The notes below the pieces were generated by a model. It was given only the letters and a program-made list of their open reading frames with translations, had not been told where the DNA came from and searched no databases. From positions 1 to 64,000 of the forward strand of contig JAURYB010000056.1 of NCBI GenBank assembly GCA_030654075.1: a stretch of DNA of 64,000 nt. The letters run 5' to 3'. How positions within the stretch are numbered: the stretch's first letter is position 1; each line of letters begins with the position of its first letter. Made by a program: the position numbers and the translations under genes. This DNA is from Bacteroidales bacterium. Its GTDB lineage: Bacteria; Bacteroidota; Bacteroidia; Bacteroidales; UBA4417. Below are positions 30,723-38,054 of the stretch, piece by piece.

Positions 30723-31508
30723 ATGAAACTTTTTTACCGTGAATTCGGCGAGGGGCAACCCGCCATTATTCTACACGGCCTTTTCGGGCAGAGTGATAAT
30801 TGGGTTACCGTTGGCCGTAAGATCGCCGATCAGTTCCATGTATACATTCCCGATCAGCGTAATCATGGTCAGTCAGCACATACCTCCATTCATAGTTTCC
30901 CTGCAATGGCCGATGACCTGGCAGAGTTTATCGAGGAGCATCAGATTGAAAATCCGGTTCTGATCGGCCATTCAATGGGAGGTAAAGTAGCTATGACATA
31001 CGCACTCGAAAATCCTGGTAAGGTTAAAAAGCTTGTAATTATCGATATCAGCCCGAGAAAATATCCAGAGAGAATTACACATACTCAGGTCATAACACAA
31101 ATGATGAGCATTGATTTGGAAAAGGTTTCAACACGAGGTGAAGTGGAGAAAATACTGGACACAAAGATTTCCGATTCCCGTGTGCGTATGTTTATCATGA
31201 AAAACCTTTTTTATAAACTCCACGGCCAACTGGCATGGCGGCTTAACCTGGAAGCTATAAATCAAAGTATGGATTTGCTTTTTGACGGAATCCGGAGCGA
31301 AGGCCAATACAAAGGGCCTAGTCTGTTTATTCGCGGCGGGATGTCTGATTATGTACCTGATGAAGATATTCCATTAATTAAAAGCATGTTTCCGGAAGCC
31401 ATTATAAAAATGATTTCCGGGGCATCACATTGGGTTCATGCTGACGCTCCGGAAGAATTATGTAACCTGTTGAGTGGCTTTTTGGAGAGGGAATGCACTT
31501 ATGGGTAA
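30723..31508 (+). CDS. alpha/beta hydrolase (YbfF-like esterase group)
   Basis: This 261-aa cytoplasmic enzyme has the alpha/beta-hydrolase fold. LHGLFGQSDNW gives the oxyanion strand, DQRNHGQSAHTS follows, VLIGHSMGGKVAMTYA holds the nucleophile Ser (GxSxG), and SGASHWVHADAPEEL supplies the catalytic His. The acid is probably the Asp of RGGMSDYV. The pattern (DQRNHG-S, LIGHSMGGK, ASHWVHAE-like) is that of the YbfF esterases, which act on acyl-CoA or short acyl esters. No operon partner is visible; the substrate is unknown. Confidence 0.87.
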   Translation: MKLFYREFGEGQPAIILHGLFGQSDNWVTVGRKIADQFHVYIPDQRNHGQSAHTSIHSFPAMADDLAEFIEEHQIENPVLIGHSMGGKVAMTYALENPGKVKKLVIIDISPRKYPERITHTQVITQMMSIDLEKVSTRGEVEKILDTKISDSRVRMFIMKNLFYKLHGQLAWRLNLEAINQSMDLLFDGIRSEGQYKGPSLFIRGGMSDYVPDEDIPLIKSMFPEAIIKMISGASHWVHADAPEELCNLLSGFLERECTYG

Positions 31509-31546
31509 GTAATAATTCTTATGTATTTAATGTTTTTTTGAAATGC

Positions 31547-31618
31547 GAACAAGGATTAACGATTTCTGATTTAAGATGTATCCAAACTTCATAATTCTAA
31601 AATCGTTAATCCTTGTTC
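31547..31618. repeat. 72-bp inverted repeat with 19-bp perfect arms
   Basis: The left arm GAACAAGGATTAACGATTT (31547-31565) is exactly complementary to the right arm at 31600-31618; the loop is 34 nt. It begins 38 bp after the hydrolase stop codon. It has no T-run immediately after it and looks like a mobile intergenic palindrome rather than a plain terminator. No target duplication was seen. Confidence 0.7.
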
Positions 31619-31664
31619 TTAAATCACCTCTTTAAAAAAATAAAGTTTCAATTTCAATCTGATC

Positions 31665-31729
31665 AAAAAAAAAGAAAGGTTTGCAAAGCCTCTGAGAACG
31701 GTCAAACCCCAAAAACCTGCAAACCTTTC
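31665..31729 (-). terminator. terminator of the PspC/LiaF-like gene pair
   Basis: On the minus strand, the perfect 12-bp stem GAAAGGTTTGCA / TGCAAACCTTTC with a 32-nt loop is followed by a long T-run. It begins 18 bp after the LiaF-like stop codon. Confidence 0.8.
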
Positions 31730-31747
31730 AATATTTTAATATCCTGA

Positions 31748-32674
31748 TTAATATCTAACCACATCAACCCTGGCAACTCCTGCCTGCAGATCGATCATAA
31801 TCTTGTTGGTACTTGTCGCAAAATTAGGTGTCTGGTATTTTTGTTTCCCGATTTTGGTAAATCCTTTAAAATCCTTACTGGACATAAAAGTGTTGGAAAT
31901 AATTTCGCAACCGGCACTTTCGGGCACACGAATCATGATAGATGCGGCACCGGCTTCTAATTTAACATCGGTCAGCGGAACTGCAGCCCCGATTTTAAGG
32001 TCAATATCCGAAGCACCACCCTGAATTTTGAGATTACGGGTTTTAAACCCTGACAGGTCAAAATTTACTTCAGCGGCTCCAACGTTGAGATCCAGGTCCC
32101 AGATCGGGTTCGGGTTAAGTTTCATATTTACATTGTTCCTGACGTTACCATTATTGAATTCACCTTTTTCGAGTGAAAGATCAATACGGGTAAGACTATC
32201 TTCCTCTTTGGCTGTCATGGAATAATTTGCATTATCATTATCGTGTTTTACTTCGATAAGCAGGTTGGTAGTGTCCTTGATCGTAAAATTACCAACACCG
32301 ATATTAAGTTTGAGCTCAGCAAATTTTGTCAGTGAGTCAAAATCTTCGGACATAACATTGTTGTAAACAGTAGTGGAATCTTCATCATCGTTATCACGAT
32401 TATTATTGTCGTTCCATTCCCAGTTCCAGTTATGGTTATCTTTCGGACCATATTGCTGCATGGCAAAGAATGTGATAACCACAGTAAGTAACGAAAGCAC
32501 CAGTTTGATCCAGTCCTTTACCGGGATAAGTGATATACCCCAAAGGATAAGTATTACTGGCCATAAGTGCCACATGGTGCTCCAGCTGAAAAACAATACG
32601 CCGGTATTTTTGAGAATAAAAAGGATGCCAATTATAACCAGCAGAATTCCCCAGAATATTTTACGGTAGCTCAT
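31748..32674 (-). CDS. LiaF/LiaI-like membrane protein
   Basis: This 308-aa membrane protein has a typical LiaI-LiaF-like N-terminus of three short hydrophobic segments (about 5-72: FWGILLVIIGILFILKN, WHLWPVILILWGISLIP, WIKLVLSLLTVVITFFA). An acidic, Asn- and Asp-rich linker (85-105) follows, then a C-terminal beta-solenoid-like domain with repeating strands (LDLNVGAAEVNFDLSG, LKIQGGASDIDLKIGAA, VKLEAGAASIMIRVPES). This domain resembles the extracellular part of LiaF-type stress-response proteins. With the adjacent pspC gene it suggests an envelope-stress function. Regulators of this response are not in the window. Confidence 0.8.
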   Translation of the reverse strand: MSYRKIFWGILLVIIGILFILKNTGVLFFSWSTMWHLWPVILILWGISLIPVKDWIKLVLSLLTVVITFFAMQQYGPKDNHNWNWEWNDNNNRDNDDEDSTTVYNNVMSEDFDSLTKFAELKLNIGVGNFTIKDTTNLLIEVKHDNDNANYSMTAKEEDSLTRIDLSLEKGEFNNGNVRNNVNMKLNPNPIWDLDLNVGAAEVNFDLSGFKTRNLKIQGGASDIDLKIGAAVPLTDVKLEAGAASIMIRVPESAGCEIISNTFMSSKDFKGFTKIGKQKYQTPNFATSTNKIMIDLQAGVARVDVVRY

Positions 32675-32727
32675 AGTATTCGGTTTTTAAAAGTTTATTT
32701 TTAAAAGTTTATCCGTGCATTGATGCA

Positions 32728-33228
32728 CTATTCTTTTTTAGCGTTTTTTTGCTCGGCCAGGCTGGTTGCAATTAGAACACCGCCTAACACTACAAGCGCC
32801 AGAGGCCATAAATCGTGGAAATTAATGTTAGGTATAAACCTGTTTGCCAGGAATATCATACCTAGCGAGATTAGGACTATCCCGCCGATAAGCCCGTTAC
32901 GGTTTTCGGGTTTTACGGGTATTTCAAAAGGATTGGAAGTACCTGAGGTACCAGTGCTGAAATCAGTTGTTGACTGTTCCCCAGGATTTCCGGGATTAAA
33001 AGGTTCACCTGAACCCCTATTCATAGTAAAGGGAGTGATTGGCTCAAGTGGCAGTGCAATCCACAATATCAGGTAAACAATTGCTCCACCTCCGCCGGCA
33101 AAGGCAATGATTACAAATAACAACCGGATTATTATCGGATCGATGTCGAAGTACTCGGCTATTCCACCTGCTACACCACCAAAGACTTTGCTCTTAGCTG
33201 AACGATACAAACGTTTATTCTTTTCCAT
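32728..33228 (-). CDS. PspC-domain protein
   Basis: This 166-aa protein has a PspC domain (about 1-62): KRLYRSAKSKVFGGVAGGIA, then EYFDIDPIIIRLLFVIIAFAG, including one transmembrane helix pair ending ILWIALPLEP. A Pro/Thr/Ser-rich linker (about 65-115) follows, then two hydrophobic segments that resemble the LiaI-type membrane repeat (GGIVLISLGMIFLANRF, LWPLALVVLGGVLIATSLA). PspC senses envelope stress in the phage-shock response. It lies 53 bp before the LiaF-like gene, with which it is probably co-transcribed. Confidence 0.87.
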   Translation of the reverse strand: MEKNKRLYRSAKSKVFGGVAGGIAEYFDIDPIIIRLLFVIIAFAGGGGAIVYLILWIALPLEPITPFTMNRGSGEPFNPGNPGEQSTTDFSTGTSGTSNPFEIPVKPENRNGLIGGIVLISLGMIFLANRFIPNINFHDLWPLALVVLGGVLIATSLAEQKNAKKE

Positions 33229-33338
33229 GACTTTAGGCTTTAAAAATGTTATTGTTTAAGCATGTGACGCAAGGTTTGCGGTGAGGTTACAAGGAAAGAA
33301 TATTTTTTCGAAAAATATTAGGGAAAATGAAGATAAAT

Positions 33339-33387
33339 GTCGGATGTGGGATGTCGGAAGTCAGAAGTCAGAAGTACCAAGTACGAA
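33339..33387. repeat. heptanucleotide tandem repeat, 7 degenerate units
   Basis: Seven consecutive 7-bp units run from 33339 to 33387: GTCGGAT, GTGGGAT, GTCGGAA, GTCAGAA, GTCAGAA, GTACCAA, GTACGAA. The period is exactly 7 although the units drift. They lie in the spacer 33229-33465 upstream of pspC and downstream of tatC. This is a second heptamer locus with a unit sequence unlike that at 18341. Confidence 0.75.
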
Positions 33388-33465
33388 GACCTTGATACAG
33401 GCAGTAAGTTGTGGAAACTACAGTTGTGATGTTAATGAAATATACATTTTATAAATCGGAATAAC

Positions 33466-34329
33466 CTATTCTTCGTCATCATCATCCTCAGGTTCGGGAT
33501 CGGGTTTCGGGGTAACACGTTTAGAAACCAGGATGCCTATTTCATACAGGCTGTATAAAGGAATGGTAACCATCAACTGGCTAAAAACATCGGGAGGAGT
33601 AATAATAGCAGCCAATATAAGGATAATTACAAATGCATATTTGCGATTCTTTTTCAGGAATTCAGGAGTTACAATTCCGATTTTCGAGAGCACATAAATA
33701 ACGACCGGCAATTCGAAAACAATGCCTACCGAAAGTATTGTTGTAGTTACTGTGCTTATGTACGATGACAGTGAAATCTGGTTTGCAACCGATGTACTTA
33801 CCTGGTATGTACCCAGGAAATTGAGGGTCCAGGGTACCATAAAATAATAACTGAATAGTATTCCAATAATAAAAAGTATAGACATTATAAACACAGCCTG
33901 CCGGGCATATTTACGTTCCTTTATATACAATGCAGGCATTACAAACTGCCAAAGCTGAAAGATGATAATGGGAAATGCTAAAATCAAGCCGGCAAACATC
34001 GAAACAGTCATATCCGTCATAAACTGGCCGGAAAGATTCAGATTAATGATAGTCAGCGACATCGGAGGCAGACAAAGACTGTCGACGTGAATTAATTCTC
34101 CAAGTTTACAAAGCCATTTATACGTTACAAAAGTAGTATCCTTGGGAGCCAGAAGGATTTCATCAAAAATAAAACGACTGTTGGCAAATGACACAACGGT
34201 CATTACAATCCATGCAAGAACCATGCGAACCAGCCTTTTGCGCAATTCGGTGAGATGATCCCAGAAAGTCATTTCCTTTTCGGGGTCCTCGTCTTTAACC
34301 TGATTATTTTTTTTGAGAAGTGCTGCCAA
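33466..34329 (-). CDS. tatC: Sec-independent protein translocase TatC
   Basis: TatC is the multi-spanning core receptor of the twin-arginine translocase, which exports folded proteins. It has 287 aa with six predicted transmembrane helices between about residues 32 and 265. The N-terminal TFWDHLTELRKRLVR is the family signature; AFPIIIFQLWQFVMPALYIKERKYA and FELPVVIYVLSKIGIV are further conserved stretches. The C-terminus is a highly acidic tail (PKPDPEPEDDDDEE). No tatA gene was found beside it. It is divergent from the C69 dipeptidase gene, with 126 bp between the starts. Confidence 0.94.
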   Translation of the reverse strand: MAALLKKNNQVKDEDPEKEMTFWDHLTELRKRLVRMVLAWIVMTVVSFANSRFIFDEILLAPKDTTFVTYKWLCKLGELIHVDSLCLPPMSLTIINLNLSGQFMTDMTVSMFAGLILAFPIIIFQLWQFVMPALYIKERKYARQAVFIMSILFIIGILFSYYFMVPWTLNFLGTYQVSTSVANQISLSSYISTVTTTILSVGIVFELPVVIYVLSKIGIVTPEFLKKNRKYAFVIILILAAIITPPDVFSQLMVTIPLYSLYEIGILVSKRVTPKPDPEPEDDDDEE

Positions 34330-34410
34330 GAGATAAAAATAAGAATGGCAAAAATAGGGAATTTTATTTGACTTTAATTGCGCTTAACTTTTCCGGTTGC
34401 AATGTTTATC

Positions 34411-34418
34411 TATCTTTG
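34411..34418 (+). promoter_or_regulatory. -7 promoter element of the C69 dipeptidase gene
   Basis: TATCTTTG matches TAnnTTTG. It lies 38 nt before the ATG at 34456 and downstream of an in-frame ATG at 34378, which argues against that earlier start. Confidence 0.55.
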
Positions 34419-34455
34419 GACAAATTTATTAAACAGGTTAAAATTCATTTCACTT

Positions 34456-36099
34456 ATGAAAATCACAAAACGTTTTCTGCTTTTGTTTATACTAATGGCA
34501 TACCAGTTTTCGGATAGTATAGCATGCACAGTAATAGTGGCGGGCAAAAAAGCAACCACTGATGGCTCGGTACTGCTTTCTCATACCGATACCGGACCTG
34601 ATTCAAGGATATTCCGCGTACCGGCAAAAACATTTAAACCCGGTGAAAAAGCGCCGGTATATTGGGGAATTCAGGACGCTGACAGGGCCCTGGATGATGA
34701 TGGAAAAATAATCGGCTATATCCCGCAGGTTGAAAAAACATTTGCTTATTTTCAGTCGGCTTACTCGCATATAAATGAATTCCAGTTAGGTATAGCAGAA
34801 AGCACAACAGCACAAAGAGATGAGCTGATTGTTACCCTGGAAACCGGGAAACAGATTATGACCATTGAACAAGCCATGATTTTTGCGCTGCAGCGATACA
34901 AAAAAGCAAGTGAGGCTACCCGGTTTATCGGTGAACTAATGATAAAATATGGGTTTTTGCCTTCGTCGGGTGATGGTTCCGAAACGCTTGTGATTGCGGA
35001 TACCGAGGAGGCCTGGGTTTTTGAAGTATTCGGCGTTGGCCCGGGCTGGACTCCCGAAAGCGGCAAACCAGGTGCCATATGGGCAGCACAACGAATGGGC
35101 GACGACCAGGCTGCCATGATACCGAACTGGAGCATCATAAAAGAAATAAATGCAGCCGATAAAAAGAATTTTATGGTTTCGGCAAATTATATGCAGGAAG
35201 CTATCGACCGCGGCTGGTACAGTCCTGCTTCGGGAAAACCTTTTATCTGGCAGGAGGCTTACACGCCTTTGCCTGAAGAATATGCAACCAGCCGGTTCTG
35301 GCTGTTTTACCAGACTTTTACACCTAATCTCAAGAAATGGCCAAACCGTTTTCTCGATCCCGCCAACCCGTTTAAAGGAATGCAGCCTTACTACCAGGTT
35401 GTTGAGCCATTATCACTATACCCTTTTTCGGCCATGCCTGAGAAAAAAATCTCTGTTAAGGATGTGATCGCTTTTCAGCGTTCCACTTTCGAAGGCACAA
35501 TTTATGATATGACATCGTATCCCGAATGGCTTGTGCCTGATGGAAAAGGAAATTACGTTAAAAGCCCTCTGGCGACACCGTTTCCGGGAAGTGATATGCG
35601 CAAACTGATTAAGCAGACCTATCGCCGGCCAGTTGCCCGCCACCGCGGACATTACGGCATGGTGATGCAGCTTCGCGGCTGGCTGCCAAATGAAATAGGA
35701 GGTGTTTATTGGGTGTATCTTGACAATCCATATTTCAGCCCATACGTTCCGATTTACGCCGGAAACCTTTCGGTAGCCGAAACCTACAACATTTACGATC
35801 CTAATAAATATGATGAAAAATCAGCACGCTGGGCCATTGATTTTGTGGATAACCTGGCCAATCTGAAATTCCAGGAAATCAGTAAGGATGTGCAGGCAGT
35901 CCGGAATCCGTTTGAGAATGAGATGTTTGCAAAGCAAGCTCAGATTGAGCTGGAGGCACAAAATCTATACAAGAAAAGCCCGAGAGAAGCACAGGAATAT
36001 CTGACAACTTATTCAAACGGGCTGATGAATAAAGTGACAGAAATGTATATTGGGTTGCGGAATTCGATTATTACGAAGTATACGAATAATCAGGAATAA
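34456..36099 (+). CDS. C69-family dipeptidase (secreted)
   Basis: This 547-aa protein is of peptidase family C69, N-terminal-nucleophile dipeptidases related to Lactobacillus PepD. The signal-like N-terminus MKITKRFLLLFILMAYQF is followed by SDSIACTVIVAGKKATTDGS. The Cys of ACTVI is the expected nucleophile, exposed once the leader is removed. LLSHTDTGPDSRIFRVPAK, FGVGPGWTPESGKPGAIWAA and RHRGHYGMVMQLRGWLP are further conserved parts. The C-terminal 90 residues are helical. It is probably periplasmic or on the surface and cuts dipeptides. The start at 34456 gives a clean leader and fits the promoter. A palindrome with centre GACTTTGAGTC follows at 36120. Confidence 0.88.
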   Translation: MKITKRFLLLFILMAYQFSDSIACTVIVAGKKATTDGSVLLSHTDTGPDSRIFRVPAKTFKPGEKAPVYWGIQDADRALDDDGKIIGYIPQVEKTFAYFQSAYSHINEFQLGIAESTTAQRDELIVTLETGKQIMTIEQAMIFALQRYKKASEATRFIGELMIKYGFLPSSGDGSETLVIADTEEAWVFEVFGVGPGWTPESGKPGAIWAAQRMGDDQAAMIPNWSIIKEINAADKKNFMVSANYMQEAIDRGWYSPASGKPFIWQEAYTPLPEEYATSRFWLFYQTFTPNLKKWPNRFLDPANPFKGMQPYYQVVEPLSLYPFSAMPEKKISVKDVIAFQRSTFEGTIYDMTSYPEWLVPDGKGNYVKSPLATPFPGSDMRKLIKQTYRRPVARHRGHYGMVMQLRGWLPNEIGGVYWVYLDNPYFSPYVPIYAGNLSVAETYNIYDPNKYDEKSARWAIDFVDNLANLKFQEISKDVQAVRNPFENEMFAKQAQIELEAQNLYKKSPREAQEYLTTYSNGLMNKVTEMYIGLRNSIITKYTNNQE

Positions 36100-36119
36100 T
36101 TTCAGGTTTCGGGAATGTT

Positions 36120-36156
36120 TTAGTCAGGGCTTGACTTTGAGTCAAACCCTGACTAA
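36120..36156. repeat. palindromic hairpin, family with GACTTwGAGTC centre
   Basis: The left arm TTAGTCAGGGCTTGACT (36120-36136) faces a 17-nt right arm (36140-36156) with one mismatch; the loop is TTG. The AGTC ends and the GACTTTGAGTC centre match the hairpins at 11734-11766 and 12760-12792 (GACTTAGAGTC). These three are therefore one repeat family, always just behind a gene. The spacer 36157-36242 has a partial further copy. Confidence 0.65.
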
Positions 36157-36242
36157 TAGGTTCCGATTAAAACCGAACTCATGACCTTAATTTGATCCAA
36201 GCCTTGACTAAACAGGACAAACCCTTTGAGCAGGAAAGGAAT

Positions 36243-38036
36243 TTATTTACAAACCACCAGTTTCCCGGACTCCAAAACCCCGTTTACCTTTAGCTGATAA
36301 AAATATATTCCGACCGGCAGGTTAGTAGCTTTAAAAAACACCTGATGGTTTCCTGAATTCAGATGTTCATTAACCAATGTTTTGATTTCCCTACCTGTAT
36401 TATCCAGAATTTTCAGTGAAACAATACTTCTTTTTGTTAACACCCAGGTTATGGATGCAGATTGAGAAAATGGATTAGGTGAAATTTTCAGACGGTTGAT
36501 GGAAACAGCATTTTCAATACCCAAATAACCAGCAGGAGTAAAATCAACTCCCACCAATCCTGCGGAATCATTACCATCGCGGATGTCGTATTGCATGATA
36601 TCCAAAGTATCCGTGTGGTCCCAGACATTATACCGGGCATACAAAACCGGGAATTGAGTGCTTGTTTTTCCGATATACAAATCGTAATTACCATTTCCTG
36701 TTATCTGGTTCAGTCCCGGGCAATTATCCTTTCCTCCTCCAAGGTCAATTGGCATGCATAAAATCCGGATCCCTGAGCCTGCATTATTCTTGATTATATT
36801 GGAGTATAAAGGGCCTCTCAATCCATCCAGGAGCATCCCGTCGCCTTTACAGTTTGTAATGGTGTTGTTATGAACCACTTCAGCACCCATGCTGGAAAAA
36901 CCTGTATAAGAGTTTTCTATTGCATTGTCAGCAAACTCTACTGTCCCCGCTTTGCTGTAATATCCAATATTTCCGCCATGTATTTTATTCCCGGTAACAT
37001 AACCCCATCCGGAATAATTTAAAATTCCTGATGTTCCTTCGTATGGATCGGGGTTTGGCTGTTGCACCTCATCTAAAGTGATTACATTATTAAGAATATG
37101 CATGGGAGCACCGGTAAATGTCCTTATTCCCGAAACATAACCAGTACAGGTGATAGTATTGCCCCTGATGGTTACAGAACGTGAACTTGCACTGATACCG
37201 GCCTTATAATCTTCATCAATAAAAACCGGGGAATCTTCATTTGCCGTAATCACGTTGTTTTCAATAATTTCATCTTCTGCACCATACCCTCCACCACCAC
37301 TCATGTCGATGATTGCCCCGTTGAAAATGCGGTTGTTGGAAATGGTAGTTTTGCACGCACCCGATCTGTCCAGGATGCCAAAATGGACATCGTTATCATT
37401 AATAAAATAAGTGAACCCGGAACCAGAAGCCAGTTCGATATATCCGGCAGTATTTCCTGATACCCTGTTTTCGGCTACGCCCGGCCCTTGTTTGAATTCA
37501 ATGGAACCCTCGCCCAGGTCATTGTTTTCGATAACAAACCCATATATCGGGCCGGGAGTGGTATCGTTTACAGGAATACCTTTCCCGTGAACAATAGCAA
37601 TCAATCCGGTTTTGCAATTTCTGATGATACTTTGTCCGGCGAACGGACCGGCAATTGTTCCCCTGGCAAAGGAAAACGCTTTGAAACGAAGCTTTTCAAT
37701 GCCAATGGGCAGAGTACTAACCGAAGCATCAACGATATATCCATCAATAATACTCTTATCTGCACCTTCACCAATCAGTTTAACACCGGCTTTTAAAAAG
37801 AGGGTACTATCGGTTCCACTCAAACTTTCATCGGGGAAATAGGTTCCCTGCCTGATGAAAACTGTATCGCCTTGATCAGCCACAGCAATGCCCTCTTTTA
37901 TAGTGTTGAAGGGATTCACAGCAGTGCCGTCTTCGATCCCTGAGGTATTGAAGGAATCCACATAAATGGTTTGCGCTTTGCAGTAAAAACTAATGATAAC
38001 CAGGGAAACCAAGATAAAATACTTTCTGTTTTTCAT
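36243..38036 (-). CDS. T9SS-exported right-handed parallel beta-helix protein
   Basis: This 597-aa protein has a signal peptide (about 1-21, ending YCKAQ). It opens like DUF1565 proteins: TIYVDSFNTSGIEDGTAVNP then FNTIKEGIAVADQGDTVFIRQG. Many short strands with Asn ladders follow (VIENNDLGEGSIEF, TISNNRIFNGAIIDM, VHNNTITNC), the pattern of a parallel beta-helix (NosD/pectate-lyase-like). No catalytic site was recognised. The last 85 residues are a T9SS type A sorting domain (SPNPFSQSASITW ... GREIKTLVNEHLNSGNHQV ... GIYFYQLKVNG). It is a surface or secreted protein, perhaps a polysaccharide binder or lyase. It ends the minus-strand T9SS block. Confidence 0.82.
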   Translation of the reverse strand: MKNRKYFILVSLVIISFYCKAQTIYVDSFNTSGIEDGTAVNPFNTIKEGIAVADQGDTVFIRQGTYFPDESLSGTDSTLFLKAGVKLIGEGADKSIIDGYIVDASVSTLPIGIEKLRFKAFSFARGTIAGPFAGQSIIRNCKTGLIAIVHGKGIPVNDTTPGPIYGFVIENNDLGEGSIEFKQGPGVAENRVSGNTAGYIELASGSGFTYFINDNDVHFGILDRSGACKTTISNNRIFNGAIIDMSGGGGYGAEDEIIENNVITANEDSPVFIDEDYKAGISASSRSVTIRGNTITCTGYVSGIRTFTGAPMHILNNVITLDEVQQPNPDPYEGTSGILNYSGWGYVTGNKIHGGNIGYYSKAGTVEFADNAIENSYTGFSSMGAEVVHNNTITNCKGDGMLLDGLRGPLYSNIIKNNAGSGIRILCMPIDLGGGKDNCPGLNQITGNGNYDLYIGKTSTQFPVLYARYNVWDHTDTLDIMQYDIRDGNDSAGLVGVDFTPAGYLGIENAVSINRLKISPNPFSQSASITWVLTKRSIVSLKILDNTGREIKTLVNEHLNSGNHQVFFKATNLPVGIYFYQLKVNGVLESGKLVVCK

Positions 38037-38054
38037 AGTAAAGTTATTTTGCCG

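Noticed and set aside
31547-31618. Target-site duplication around the 19-bp inverted repeat
   Set aside because: The flanks (AAATGC and TTAAAT) do not match, so transposition is not shown.
34378-34455. Upstream ATG of the C69 dipeptidase
   Set aside because: The -7 promoter element (34411-34418) lies inside this extension, and the ATG at 34456 starts a clean signal peptide.
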